The position numbers were made by a program, and so were the translations under genes. 33,437 nucleotides of DNA, taken from NCBI GenBank assembly GCA_021734505.1, contig JAIPIT010000014.1:1-33437 (forward strand), given 5' to 3'. The notes below the pieces were generated by a model. It saw only the letters and a list, made by a program, of their open reading frames with translations, did not search any database and had not been told where the DNA came from. Shown piece after piece: positions 7,721 to 16,493 of the stretch. Position 1 is the stretch's first letter; every line of letters starts with the position of its first letter. The DNA is from Fidelibacterota bacterium (GTDB lineage: Bacteria > Fidelibacterota > Fidelibacteria > Fidelibacterales > Fidelibacteraceae).

Positions 7721-8062
7721 TTGGAAGATAAAGTATTCGAACAAGAAATGATCGATAAGATCGCAACTAAGATCGTCAGCAGACGTTTATCCGTTCCTGC
7801 TGTCCTTTTTATGGAGATCTTAAAACCTCTGAACTTTTTCGGAGCTCAGACTCTCAACTTTTTTGGGCCAATTATCGAATCACTGATGAAACCGGGAAAT
7901 CGTTATTATGATTTTACCGAATTTCTTGAGAAAAGAGAAAATATCGAGCGTATTTTGCAGAGGATAGAAGAACTTGAGAATGAGTTACCCCCTACGCAAA
8001 AGAAAAGAAAGCAAAGAAAAAATAGAAAAAGTAAACAACATACATTGCAATTGGAGGATTAA
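7721..8062 (+). CDS. Small basic-tailed protein, first gene of the DUF6754-type operon (unknown)
   Basis: 113 residues from a TTG start at 7721, with GGGGG 12 bases upstream; the first in-frame ATG (7748) has no visible ribosome-binding site. Residues 24-52 (RRLSVPAVLFMEILKPLNFFGAQ and on) form an amphipathic to hydrophobic stretch that could lie on or dip into the membrane. A predicted helix (ENIERILQRIEELENE) follows, then a very basic tail (KKRKQRKNRKSK). I recognise no named family. Its stop codon touches the ATG of the next gene with no gap, so it is translated with the membrane proteins and is likely a peripheral, cytoplasmic-side partner of them. Confidence 0.7.
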   Translation: MEDKVFEQEMIDKIATKIVSRRLSVPAVLFMEILKPLNFFGAQTLNFFGPIIESLMKPGNRYYDFTEFLEKRENIERILQRIEELENELPPTQKKRKQRKNRKSKQHTLQLED

Positions 8063-9169
8063 ATGATCGCAAAACGTACTGTATGTATGCTGATCCTTCT
8101 TCTGGGACTTTTTAGTTTTGCATTTGCCGAACTGGCAATATCAGCAAAAGTTGAAAGCTCTGAGGCTGATGGCAATAAAGTAAATATTGTCATCACGCCC
8201 ATGGAAGGCTCTAGCATTTACATTGTGCAGACCAGCTTAGAATCAGGGGTATGGACTACCTTTAGGGAGACCCGTGATCTTGTGTTCAGCAGAAATATCG
8301 AAAATGATATTTCTACACAATTCAAAGTGATAGCTTTGGATGAAAATCGCACCGTTATTGGTGAAGCAATCTCAGAAAAAATCACTACCGAAGCAAAATG
8401 GTTCAATATAAACCGTTTGAATCGTTTTATTGGTTTGATACTTATCTGTGGAGTTATCCTTTATTACATTGGTCGTGCCAGAAAGAATAAAAAGATCTAC
8501 TTACGTCCTGTCGCCGGCTTACAAGCTTTTGAAGAAGCTGTTGGCCGTGCAACTGAAATGGGACGTTCGGTTCTTTTTGTTCCCGGCATTATGGACCTTG
8601 ATCAGGTTGAAACCATTTCGGGTTTGATCATCTTGGGGCATGTTGCTAAAATGACAGCACGATATGAAGCAGAACTAAATGTTCCCGTTTCACGATCACT
8701 CGTAATGGAAGCCGGACGTGAAACAGTTCAGGCATCCTACATTAGTGAAGGCCGCCCTGATCTTTTCTCTTCAGATATGGTACATTATTACACCGATGAT
8801 CAGTTTGCTTTTGCTGCAGCCGTTGATGGTATCATGCTTCGTGAAAAACCCGCAGCAGTTTTCCTGCAGGGTAAATTTTACGCGGAATCACTGATCATGG
8901 CAGAAACCGGCAACTCGATCGGCGCTATTCAGATCGCCGGTACTGGGTCGCCTTCTCAGATCCCATTCTTTGTCACTGCATGTGATTATACATTGATCGG
9001 TGAAGAGTTTTTTGCAGCTTCAGCTTATTTGGGTGATGATCCAAAACTTCTCGGTTCGATCAAAGGCCAAGACATTGTCAAGGCTATTTTAATGGCTTGC
9101 TTGGGATTAGGTGTGCTCTTTGAGACATTTAATCTACATTTCTTTAAAAACCTGTTCGCAGGATCATAA
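8063..9169 (+). CDS. DUF6754-like membrane protein with exported N-terminal domain
   Basis: 368 residues. A signal peptide or first span (about 5-22, ending FAFA) precedes an extracytoplasmic beta-rich domain (about 23-115) resembling a fibronectin-III-like fold. A membrane span lies near 122-140 (FIGLILICGVILYYIG) followed by basic RARKNKK, placing the rest in the cytoplasm. The cytoplasmic part (about 145-335) has LRPVAGLQAFEEAVGRATEMG, VPGIMDLDQVETISGL and CDYTLIGEEFFAASAYLG, which I associate with the DUF6754 family; that identification is from memory. A last span is near 338-356. GGAGG stands before the ATG, inside the previous gene. Function unknown; probably a core part of a membrane complex with its neighbours. 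Confidence 0.75.
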   Translation: MIAKRTVCMLILLLGLFSFAFAELAISAKVESSEADGNKVNIVITPMEGSSIYIVQTSLESGVWTTFRETRDLVFSRNIENDISTQFKVIALDENRTVIGEAISEKITTEAKWFNINRLNRFIGLILICGVILYYIGRARKNKKIYLRPVAGLQAFEEAVGRATEMGRSVLFVPGIMDLDQVETISGLIILGHVAKMTARYEAELNVPVSRSLVMEAGRETVQASYISEGRPDLFSSDMVHYYTDDQFAFAAAVDGIMLREKPAAVFLQGKFYAESLIMAETGNSIGAIQIAGTGSPSQIPFFVTACDYTLIGEEFFAASAYLGDDPKLLGSIKGQDIVKAILMACLGLGVLFETFNLHFFKNLFAGS

Positions 9170-9186
9170 ACAAGAGGTAAACAACT

Positions 9187-10095
9187 ATGTTTTGGAAAAG
9201 AACAATTCCATCTATCATTGTTGCCGCAGTGGGTGTTATTATGCTCCTGTCCTGGTTCATCCCGCACGCGCCTTTCGATGAACTGGAGATCCATGCGACA
9301 CAGTGGTACGATATTATTGCAAGTTTTGCGATGATCCTTGGTGCTTTGAATTTATTGAAGCTTCAAGGTCGCAAAGTTGTTAAACGTCAAAAGGGCTGGT
9401 TATACAGTTTAGCTGCCGTATTGGCTTTCTTTATGACCCTAACTTTTGGCTTTATGGTAAAAGGCGGTTACTATCCTAATTTAGTATCCCTGGGAGATAA
9501 TCCCGAAGCCGTTATTGAAAAAATAGCTGAAGTCAGCAATACTGAACTTGAAGATACCAGGTCTATCTATATTAATCCGGGACCGAATGGAGAAAAAATA
9601 TTACTCTATAAGGCAGTTGTCTCTAAAAAAGCCGCTCAAAAAGTTGTTGACGAATTGGAAGAACTGGGTGCAACCGCTTCTATTGGGGAATTAAAATGGG
9701 GTTCTCATGTTCAGGGTGAAAAGACTTATTACCGATGGGTTTTCTATACCTTCTTTACACCACTATCAGCGACCATGTTTGCTCTTTTAGCTTTCTTTGT
9801 TGCATCTGCATCTTACAGGGCATTCAAAATACGAAATGCCGAAGCAACCGTTCTTCTTGTATCAGGTATCCTTATTATGCTTGGACGAGTTCCGCTTGGT
9901 GCGTATTTAACCGCTTGGACACAGAAAATTTCTTGGTTGGCGTGGTTGCATTTACCAACAATCCAGGAATGGCTTTATCAGTACCCTAATGCAGCAGGCG
10001 CACGAGCCATTATGATCGGTATCGGACTCGGTATCGTCGGTACTTCATTGCGAGTGATCCTCGGGATTGAAAAATCATTTATGGGAGGAGACTAA
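9187..10095 (+). CDS. Polytopic membrane protein, third gene of the DUF6754-type operon (unknown)
   Basis: 302 residues with about six spans, near 7-25, 41-58, 72-91, 186-208, 217-235 and 277-295. Between spans 3 and 4 there is a soluble domain of about 90 residues that holds YINPGPNGEKILLYKAVV and a helix KKAAQKVVDELEELGA; the alternating strand-helix pattern suggests a small alpha/beta domain. No family is recognised. AGAGG precedes the ATG and the gap to the previous gene is only 17 bp. The next gene's ribosome-binding site (GGGAGGAG) lies inside this gene's last codons, so the two are translationally linked. The likely role is structural or transport within the shared complex. Confidence 0.75.
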   Translation: MFWKRTIPSIIVAAVGVIMLLSWFIPHAPFDELEIHATQWYDIIASFAMILGALNLLKLQGRKVVKRQKGWLYSLAAVLAFFMTLTFGFMVKGGYYPNLVSLGDNPEAVIEKIAEVSNTELEDTRSIYINPGPNGEKILLYKAVVSKKAAQKVVDELEELGATASIGELKWGSHVQGEKTYYRWVFYTFFTPLSATMFALLAFFVASASYRAFKIRNAEATVLLVSGILIMLGRVPLGAYLTAWTQKISWLAWLHLPTIQEWLYQYPNAAGARAIMIGIGLGIVGTSLRVILGIEKSFMGGD

Positions 10096-10096
10096 A

Positions 10097-11005
10097 ATGG
10101 CTAAAGTAAGTTTTCTAGAAAAATTAGATACTCTTGATCGCCGGATCATCTTCCTTATTATTGGTCTGGTTGTTTTAATCCCCCTCCTGATTCCATTTGG
10201 CTTGCCCATTGAAACAACTCAATTGACTGAAGATGCCTTCTATGCTCTTGATGAATTACCTCAGGATGCTAAAGTATTGCTATCATTTGAGTATGGTCCG
10301 TCAACCAAACCTGAGATACATCCTATGGCAATCTCGGTGCTTCGTCATTTGTTTTCTAAAGGAAATAAAGTCATTATCATGTGCCTATGGCCTGATGGAC
10401 TTTTTATGGCTAATGAAGCACTTGATCTGGTAGCCCGTCAGGAATTCGGTCTTGAATATGGGGTTGATTACGTCAATCTGGGTTATCGACCCGGAAATGA
10501 AGCGATCATTAAAGGTATCACAAAGAGTTTTGCAGCGAACTTTTCCATTGACTCTAAAGGTACCAATATCTCACAGATCCCTATCATGCATGACATTCAA
10601 ACTGCTCGTGATGTTGATTTTATCTTTTCACTCTCTGCCGGATATCCGGGAGCAATTGAATGGGTCCTCTATGCAGGTGACCCTCTTCAAGTTCCTGTCT
10701 CCAGTGGAAACACTTCCATTCAGGTCAATCAGTTATTGCCCTATGTGAAGTCAGGACAAATGAAAGGTATCGTCGCCGGTATGCCGGGTGCTGCCGAATA
10801 CGAAACCATGGTCATTCGCAAGATCGAGGAAAATATTGGAATTATCACCGATAAGGCTCGTGAATTATTACCGAACTTTAAAGAACGAAGAAATGCAACG
10901 AAATTCATGGATGCGCAGTCAATTGCTCACCTTATGATCGTTCTTTTCATTGTTCTTGGTAATATTTCGTTCTTCGTTAAACGCCGTAAACAAAGAAAAT
11001 ATTAG
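10097..11005 (+). CDS. Bitopic membrane protein with large exported Rossmann-like domain (unknown)
   Basis: 302 residues from the ATG at 10097, chosen because GGGAGGAG stands just upstream; the open frame extends to 10067 but would overlap the previous gene. One span lies near 15-35 (IIFLIIGLVVLIPLLIPFG) and another near 275-293, followed by KRRKQRK. The 240 residues between lie outside the cytoplasm and alternate strands and helices: LPQDAKVLLSFEYGPSTKPEIHP, NKVIIMCLWPDGLFMANEA, YVNLGYRPGNEAIIKGI, RDVDFIFSLSAGYPGAIEWV. This looks like a Rossmann-type or periplasmic-binding fold. Not recognised by name. The gap to the preceding stop is one base. Confidence 0.75.
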   Translation: MAKVSFLEKLDTLDRRIIFLIIGLVVLIPLLIPFGLPIETTQLTEDAFYALDELPQDAKVLLSFEYGPSTKPEIHPMAISVLRHLFSKGNKVIIMCLWPDGLFMANEALDLVARQEFGLEYGVDYVNLGYRPGNEAIIKGITKSFAANFSIDSKGTNISQIPIMHDIQTARDVDFIFSLSAGYPGAIEWVLYAGDPLQVPVSSGNTSIQVNQLLPYVKSGQMKGIVAGMPGAAEYETMVIRKIEENIGIITDKARELLPNFKERRNATKFMDAQSIAHLMIVLFIVLGNISFFVKRRKQRKY

Positions 11006-11015
11006 GAGGTAACCC

Positions 11016-11855
11016 ATGTATATAGGAATTTTTGGTGCATGGATCGCCGTCTTTTTGACATTATCCATCTTGAGTTATCTCTATGAAGACAATGTCTTCT
11101 ATAAATTTGCCGAACATATCTTTGTTGGTGTTTCTGCAGCTCACTGGGCAACCATTGCCTTCTGGAATCAGGTTCAACCAAATCTCTTTGGCCGACTTTG
11201 GCCACAAGCAGAAGTTGCCGCCCTTGATGGTTTTCAGAAGTTCTGGTATGGTATTTATCATGGATTACATGTAATTTTTGGTAAGGTATTTCCGGAAGCA
11301 ACCATCAATGGTGTTCTTTATCGTGGAATTGGAGACCAACCTCAAAACTTAAGCTACCTTATTGCATTTGTTCTCGGCCTTTTCATGCTTTTCCGTCTTA
11401 TCCCTAAGATCGGTTGGTTGAGCAGATGGTCGCTTGCATATGTTATCGGAATGGCAGCCGGTCTCCGTTTATACGGTTATATGAGTTCAGATGTTATTGG
11501 CCAGATCCATGCTACTATGCTTCCTTTGTGGACAGGTAATGTGGGCGACAGTATCAATAATATCATTCTAATTGTGGGTGTGCTAACAGGTCTATTCTAC
11601 TTCTTCTTCTCTGTAGAACACAAAGGCGCCCTCAAAGTCGTGTCACGCATCGGTATTTATTTCCTGATGGTCTATTTCGGTGCTTCCTTTGGTTTCGCCG
11701 TTATGGGTCGTATTTCCCTTCTGATCGGTCGTTTCAACGACCTGATCCTCTACTCAGGCAAAGAATATGGATTCGCAACGCCGATCCTTCTTGTAATTAT
11801 GGTCGTTGTACTTATTCTGACAACTCGAAAGAATAAAACAGAAAAAGAAGTATAA
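11016..11855 (+). CDS. Polytopic membrane protein, last gene of the DUF6754-type operon (unknown)
   Basis: 279 residues with about seven to eight predicted spans, starting near 3-22 (IGIFGAWIAVFLTLSILSYL), with further spans near 108-125, 129-147, 175-195, 205-228 and 240-262, and a basic end (RKNKTEKEV). The segment FAEHIFVGVSAAHWATIAFWNQV near 29-51 is a distinctive hydrophobic, aromatic block. Not a named transporter family that I recognise. AGGAGG lies 7 bases before the ATG, the strongest ribosome-binding site in the operon. A strong hairpin terminator follows 21 bp after the stop, so the operon ends here. Confidence 0.75.
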   Translation: MYIGIFGAWIAVFLTLSILSYLYEDNVFYKFAEHIFVGVSAAHWATIAFWNQVQPNLFGRLWPQAEVAALDGFQKFWYGIYHGLHVIFGKVFPEATINGVLYRGIGDQPQNLSYLIAFVLGLFMLFRLIPKIGWLSRWSLAYVIGMAAGLRLYGYMSSDVIGQIHATMLPLWTGNVGDSINNIILIVGVLTGLFYFFFSVEHKGALKVVSRIGIYFLMVYFGASFGFAVMGRISLLIGRFNDLILYSGKEYGFATPILLVIMVVVLILTTRKNKTEKEV

Positions 11856-11876
11856 CTCTCGCATGACATAAAAAAG

Positions 11877-11913
11877 AAGCCCTGTTCAATTATTTGAACA
11901 GGGCTTTTCTTTT
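11877..11913 (+). terminator. Intrinsic terminator of the five-gene operon
   Basis: AAGCCCTGTTCAA (11877-11889) pairs perfectly with TTGAACAGGGCTT (11894-11906), loop TTAT, followed by TTTTCTTTT. The A-run on the other side makes it potentially bidirectional. Confidence 0.9.
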
Positions 11914-11976
11914 AAATAGCTTTGTTTGTTTTCGCCCCTATGCTTAAATTTATTCACTTTAATAAACGGAATGATA

Positions 11977-12387
11977 ATGAAAACCATTAGTTTCGAAATC
12001 CGCACTTCTTCAAGAACAGCTTTTTCTGATATTACCTCCGATCTGCAAAATTTATTGAATGACAATAATTGCCAGAGTGGTATCATAACTGTTTTTACTC
12101 CGCATACAACCGCCGGGATCACCATTAATGAAAATGCGGATCCCGATGTGCAGCATGATCTGAAATACAAATTAAATGAGATGATCCCTAAAGATGAGGC
12201 ATCTTATCGCCATTCTGAGGGAAACAGTGACAGTCATTTAAAATCATCTTTGTTCTCCCCTTCTTTAAATCTCATTTATGAAAATGGGAAATTGATATTA
12301 GGCATCTGGCAAGCGGTATATTTTTGTGAATTTGATGGACCACGCATACGAAAGGTCCATGTTAAAATAATCGAAGACAATAATTAA
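11977..12387 (+). CDS. yjbQ: YjbQ (UPF0047) family protein
   Basis: About 136 residues from the ATG at 11977 (MKTISFEIRTSSRTAF), with ACGGA 6-7 bases upstream; an in-frame ATG at 11971 and a longer open frame to 11926 exist but fit the family worse. The family signature is clear: GIITVFTPHTTAGITINENADPDV, then HSEGNSDSHLKSSLFSPSL and the C-terminal GIWQAVYFCEFDGPRIRKV. The histidines of HTT, RHSEGNSDSH form a metal-binding-like cluster. Family members are small trimeric or hexameric enzymes; E. coli YjbQ shows weak thiamine-phosphate synthase activity, and the true role is uncertain. It is separated from the operon before it by a terminator and followed 13 bp later by a small exported protein. 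Confidence 0.9.
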   Translation: MKTISFEIRTSSRTAFSDITSDLQNLLNDNNCQSGIITVFTPHTTAGITINENADPDVQHDLKYKLNEMIPKDEASYRHSEGNSDSHLKSSLFSPSLNLIYENGKLILGIWQAVYFCEFDGPRIRKVHVKIIEDNN

Positions 12388-12400
12388 TAACGAGGACACA

Positions 12401-12889
12401 ATGAAACGAACTTTACTACTCTTGATCATAATAAGCATTCTAAGTCTGCCTCTGATTGCTGAAGAAACCGAAGATTCACCTTGGAATATTTACACCGAGA
12501 TTGATATGTATATGGCGTATAAGATGGGAATCAAATACAAAATAAATGAACGGTTTGATTTCGTAACAAGTTTTGGTATCAATATGATAGAAAATACTCA
12601 GTACGCCTACAGTATGTATGCATCTTATCATACCATGTCAGATTATAACAAATTTATTGTTTCGGTAAATTTGGGGATTATTCAAGGTGTTTTTGACATC
12701 ACTACTACGAACTATGATCATTATGTTTTTATCAATCCGGGAGCAACCATGCATATTACATACCCGCTCTTCGACAGATTGCGGATCGGAGCGCAAGGCG
12801 GAATGGTCCTAATGATCGGTTATGATCAAAATACATGGGGAGGCAGTTTGGAGCCCTATGCAGGCATTACATTATGTTTTTCAGAATAA
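12401..12889 (+). CDS. Small exported outer-membrane barrel-like protein
   Basis: 162 residues with a signal peptide (MKRTLLLLIIISILSLPLIAEE, cleavage likely after IA). The mature part is rich in aromatic and alternating polar/hydrophobic residues (YMAYKMGIKYKINERFDFVTSFGINM, FIVSVNLGIIQGVFD, LRIGAQGGMVLMIGYD, LEPYAGITLCF), consistent with an eight-stranded outer-membrane barrel. No family assigned. GAGGA precedes the ATG. The stop codon lies only 3 bp from the stop of the converging large secreted protein, leaving no room for a separate terminator between them. Confidence 0.6.
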   Translation: MKRTLLLLIIISILSLPLIAEETEDSPWNIYTEIDMYMAYKMGIKYKINERFDFVTSFGINMIENTQYAYSMYASYHTMSDYNKFIVSVNLGIIQGVFDITTTNYDHYVFINPGATMHITYPLFDRLRIGAQGGMVLMIGYDQNTWGGSLEPYAGITLCFSE

Positions 12890-12892
12890 AGC

Positions 12893-15800
12893 TTATTTTA
12901 AAAGCAGCATTTTAGCACTCTGCTGAAATTCCCCTGCCTTCATTGTATAAATATATATCCCACTTGCCAATCCAGACGCATTAAATTGAAGCAAATAATT
13001 TCCTGCCTGATGGAATTCATGTGTTAAAGTTGTTACATGTTTTCCGGATAAATCATAAACATTAATTTCCACAAATTCCTCTTGAGGAAGAGTATACATG
13101 ATCTGTGTAACAGGATTAAATGGATTTGGATAATTCTTTTGCAATGAAAATTCTTTAGGTATATCAACAATATCTAATTCAGTATCAATATATACCGTTA
13201 AAGTATCGCTATAGTTAAAAACATCAGACTCATCTATTGCCGCTACGGTCCAGTAGTACTCTGTTTGATCTCGAAAGCGACGTTGATCGTGAAAAGTTTC
13301 CGTAGAATTGATTACATAAACGGATGAACCTTCGTACCAATAAAATACTTTATAATGAACCTGATCACCCGGATCGGGATCTTGAACGCTTGTCCATTCA
13401 AGATGCGGATAACGTGTTGTTTGATAACTGTTGTGAGTCGGGGATATTTGTTTAGGCGCAGGAGGGGCTTCATTTACTGTATTGATACCAAGATGCCGGA
13501 ATTCTTCTGATGAGCGCCTGGAAGCCATAGCAGGGTCAATTGCATCAACATACCAAAGATATCTACCGTTCTCTTTAAAGTCAGCAGTTACTTGGAAATT
13601 GGTTTCAATACCGGAGTAAACACATTCCATACTATCAATATCGGTTCCGATGTAAAGGTTATAATCCAATTGATCGCCCGGATCTATGTCCCGGGATGCC
13701 TGCCACTCAAAGTAGGGTCTAAGTGTATCAAGAACAGCATTATCTTCAGGAAAAGCTAGATCAAACGTTTCGGGTAATGAATTGATCGAATTGACTTTAA
13801 ACGCCCAGGTTCTGGAAACTCTACCATTAATCCCTGAAACCACCCAATAATACGTTTTATTCTCTTTAAGCTCTTCATTTACCTGATAATAATTATTAAC
13901 TGGCCATACAAAGGTGCTCGTTGAATCAAATTCAGGTGTTTCCCCTAAAATTAACGCACTGCCATCATCAACTACTTCCCAGGTCAATACCGGTCTTCTG
14001 GTATTGATAATACTCATACTGTCCGGATAAACAAGCTTGATCTCTGTACCTGAAAATAAATTGCTGGATATATGAATAAGATCCAAATGCGTTATAGATA
14101 GACTAACACCATTTGCCTCAGCAGTTAATGTTACGGTATATGTCCCGGTATCGGCATATGCATGTGAGATGGTGTCCCCTATTCCATAAGAGCCGTCACC
14201 AAAATCCCACGAATAGCTATATGTTCCCGACGCTAAATCGGACAAAGGCCAAAAGTTCACATCATAATCGGGGTAACCGTTCGTATAGTCGCTTGTGAAA
14301 TCCAATTCTTCCTGAGATGCAGGTTCCCATTTGATTGCATCAAAAGTGATCTTTTCACTGGAAACTCCCGTCGAATCTCCAAGATAAATGTAATTCGTTC
14401 CATCCGTTTTCATCAAGTATTTACCCAAAGAGACCCACGTATCCGGATGTGCGGATTGATCAATTATGACATTACTTACTCCGGCAGCATGGTACACTCG
14501 ATATATGGCAGTTGTCGCACTTGCATTTGCAGGAATATAGGCAGATACTTTGTAATAAGCATTTTCTGCCATTTGAGGGGTCCAAACCACATAACAGATA
14601 TCTTCAGCACTTGCTTCGGAATAGGTCCACCAATGATGTCCGCCATAACCGCTTTTAGTACTATGATAATAACGCATTGGAACAATATTGCCTTCAGCTT
14701 TTATATAAAAACCATTATTAAATTGTTTATCATCAACGATCGAATCAATAAGAGCAGGCGCAGTATAAGATGTAGCGATACACCAAGGCATGCTTGTATA
14801 GCTTGAATTGGCATAATTCAAGCTGGCATGACCATGATTATATCCCGGCCAGTCATAGCGAACGACCGCTCCGTTATAATTCGGCCACGTCGATTCATTC
14901 CTGTTTCCATAGGGATCATTGACAATAACTGTTCGTTGATCATTACTTGCTCTTCCCAAACCAACGACAAGATGTCCGCTGCTTGATAGAAAATTGCAGA
15001 TCGAGAACGGTTGTTCTTTATCAATCTCGGTTGTTACTGTAGACCATGTTGTATTCCAAGTCTGATTTCCTGAAACGCCATGTTTATTGTAATAGCCCAA
15101 CATGCGTGAATTTGGGCTTCCACCCGTCCACATATAGCCCATACCGCCATAAGTAGTATAACAAGTTGTTTGCGCAGTGTTACAATCGGTGTATGTCAGA
15201 TCAAAATAATTATCATTATAGTAATAACGTTCATGCACATAAGCGCCATAATTATTTAAATTACCAAATCCCGATATATAAGGCCATTTGGGTAATAACT
15301 CGTAGTATGCAAGTACCATCGCAGCAGTGGTCGGTGCACATGAAGAGTAGCCCCTGGGTCCGGGAGTATCATAAACCTGATGAATATAGGGAACATCAAG
15401 ATACGTATCCTCCGAAGGTACTTCTTGTCCAAAAGATACGGGGGCAGTTGGGAATGCGATGTTTCCAGTATTCTTTTTATGTAGAGAATTGTCCTCCATG
15501 ATCTCTAACGAGCCCAATTCATTAAAATACAATACCTTACCATCTTTTCCATAAAAGGAATTATTTTCTTTTACTTTGGCAGTCTTGGTACTGAATATTA
15601 CCTGATCTTGCATATTCGATACGATGATATCGGTATTAGATATCTCTCTTTCTTCATTCAAAATAAACTTTGTATAAGTAAATTCATTTGAATTATCGGA
15701 CCATCTAAGATTTGCACCATGTCCCAATTCCAGTGTTGATCGCCCAACGCGATCATAGATCTTTAGAACACCGTTTAAACTGTTGAATGCAATAAATCGA

Positions 15801-16378
15801 CTGTCTGCTGACCATGAGGGAAATACATTTCCATACTGGCTATCGGTAATTCGTTCGCGAACATTATCTTCAAGCCTCAATATCCACAATTGATCATTAT
15901 CGTCATTATAGACTAAGTATTCTCCATCGGGAGAAATTGGTGTTAGATTTGCATAATTTCCAAGATCATATACTGAGGTCATATTTTTAGTTTTAACAAA
16001 AAGCGTATTATCAATTGTATATGCTAAATCATTATTATTTGAAAATGAGACTTGCCCTGCACAGAAGACAGGTTCATGCAGAATGGTAATCTCTCCGTCG
16101 GCTATGTTCAAAATAGCAGGTGCTTCTTTTCCGGCAGGATTTTCCCGATATTTGAATCCTAACAGTTTTTTATCCGGTGAAAGTGTATAATAATAACCCA
16201 CTCCAGGTCCGGTTAAAATCGTTTCTGTCCCCGTATTATCTGTATAATAAATTTTTGAATACATTGAATCGGTATAAAAATAGCCATTATCATCGGGAAC
16301 AATATTTTGTGCGGCGGTTAAAACAATTATTGAAATCAATGCAATAAATAAAGAACGAATGATTTTTGTTGTAAGCAT
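12893..16378 (-). CDS. Large secreted C39-like peptidase with PKD, Fn3 and T9SS sorting domains
   Basis: About 1161 residues. The start used is the ATG at 16378, 6 bases after AGGAG; a TTG one codon earlier is also open. In order: signal peptide (about 1-24); a TolB/WD40-like beta-propeller (about 40-290); a C39-type papain-like peptidase (about 325-525) with nucleophile region GYSSCAPTTAAMVL, HLVVGLG and DPYGN; a golvesin/xanthan-lyase-type carbohydrate or surface-binding domain (about 545-690); a PKD domain (WDFGDGSYGIGD) near 725; three Fn3-like repeats (about 790-1070); and a Por-type C-terminal sorting domain (NYPNPFNPVTQIMYTLP to the end). It should cross the outer membrane by type IX secretion. 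The C39 domain without an ABC exporter suggests a free-standing protease rather than a bacteriocin processor. Confidence 0.85.
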   Translation of the reverse strand: MLTTKIIRSLFIALISIIVLTAAQNIVPDDNGYFYTDSMYSKIYYTDNTGTETILTGPGVGYYYTLSPDKKLLGFKYRENPAGKEAPAILNIADGEITILHEPVFCAGQVSFSNNNDLAYTIDNTLFVKTKNMTSVYDLGNYANLTPISPDGEYLVYNDDNDQLWILRLEDNVRERITDSQYGNVFPSWSADSRFIAFNSLNGVLKIYDRVGRSTLELGHGANLRWSDNSNEFTYTKFILNEEREISNTDIIVSNMQDQVIFSTKTAKVKENNSFYGKDGKVLYFNELGSLEIMEDNSLHKKNTGNIAFPTAPVSFGQEVPSEDTYLDVPYIHQVYDTPGPRGYSSCAPTTAAMVLAYYELLPKWPYISGFGNLNNYGAYVHERYYYNDNYFDLTYTDCNTAQTTCYTTYGGMGYMWTGGSPNSRMLGYYNKHGVSGNQTWNTTWSTVTTEIDKEQPFSICNFLSSSGHLVVGLGRASNDQRTVIVNDPYGNRNESTWPNYNGAVVRYDWPGYNHGHASLNYANSSYTSMPWCIATSYTAPALIDSIVDDKQFNNGFYIKAEGNIVPMRYYHSTKSGYGGHHWWTYSEASAEDICYVVWTPQMAENAYYKVSAYIPANASATTAIYRVYHAAGVSNVIIDQSAHPDTWVSLGKYLMKTDGTNYIYLGDSTGVSSEKITFDAIKWEPASQEELDFTSDYTNGYPDYDVNFWPLSDLASGTYSYSWDFGDGSYGIGDTISHAYADTGTYTVTLTAEANGVSLSITHLDLIHISSNLFSGTEIKLVYPDSMSIINTRRPVLTWEVVDDGSALILGETPEFDSTSTFVWPVNNYYQVNEELKENKTYYWVVSGINGRVSRTWAFKVNSINSLPETFDLAFPEDNAVLDTLRPYFEWQASRDIDPGDQLDYNLYIGTDIDSMECVYSGIETNFQVTADFKENGRYLWYVDAIDPAMASRRSSEEFRHLGINTVNEAPPAPKQISPTHNSYQTTRYPHLEWTSVQDPDPGDQVHYKVFYWYEGSSVYVINSTETFHDQRRFRDQTEYYWTVAAIDESDVFNYSDTLTVYIDTELDIVDIPKEFSLQKNYPNPFNPVTQIMYTLPQEEFVEINVYDLSGKHVTTLTHEFHQAGNYLLQFNASGLASGIYIYTMKAGEFQQSAKMLLLK

Positions 16379-16442
16379 CAAATACTCCTAAAGCATTTTA
16401 TATTGAGGAGAACATACAATATTTACTATGCAATGTAAAGCC

Positions 16443-16471
16443 TTGAATTCTACATTATTTATCAATAGATT
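16443..16471 (+). promoter_or_regulatory. Possible promoter for the DUF4835-like gene
   Basis: TTGAAT (16443-16448), a 17-bp spacer and TAGATT (16466-16471), 22 bp before the ATG, in the divergent gap between the two exported-protein genes. A weak match found by eye. Confidence 0.3.
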
Positions 16472-16493
16472 ATGCTAAATAACGGAAGCCTAA

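Noticed and set aside
11886-12170. Minus-strand open frame of 94 codons over yjbQ
   Set aside because: It opposes the well-supported YjbQ coding frame and starts inside it.
14447-14806. Plus-strand open frame of 119 codons inside the C39/T9SS gene
   Set aside because: It is the shadow of the long minus-strand coding region; no family match and an implausible composition.
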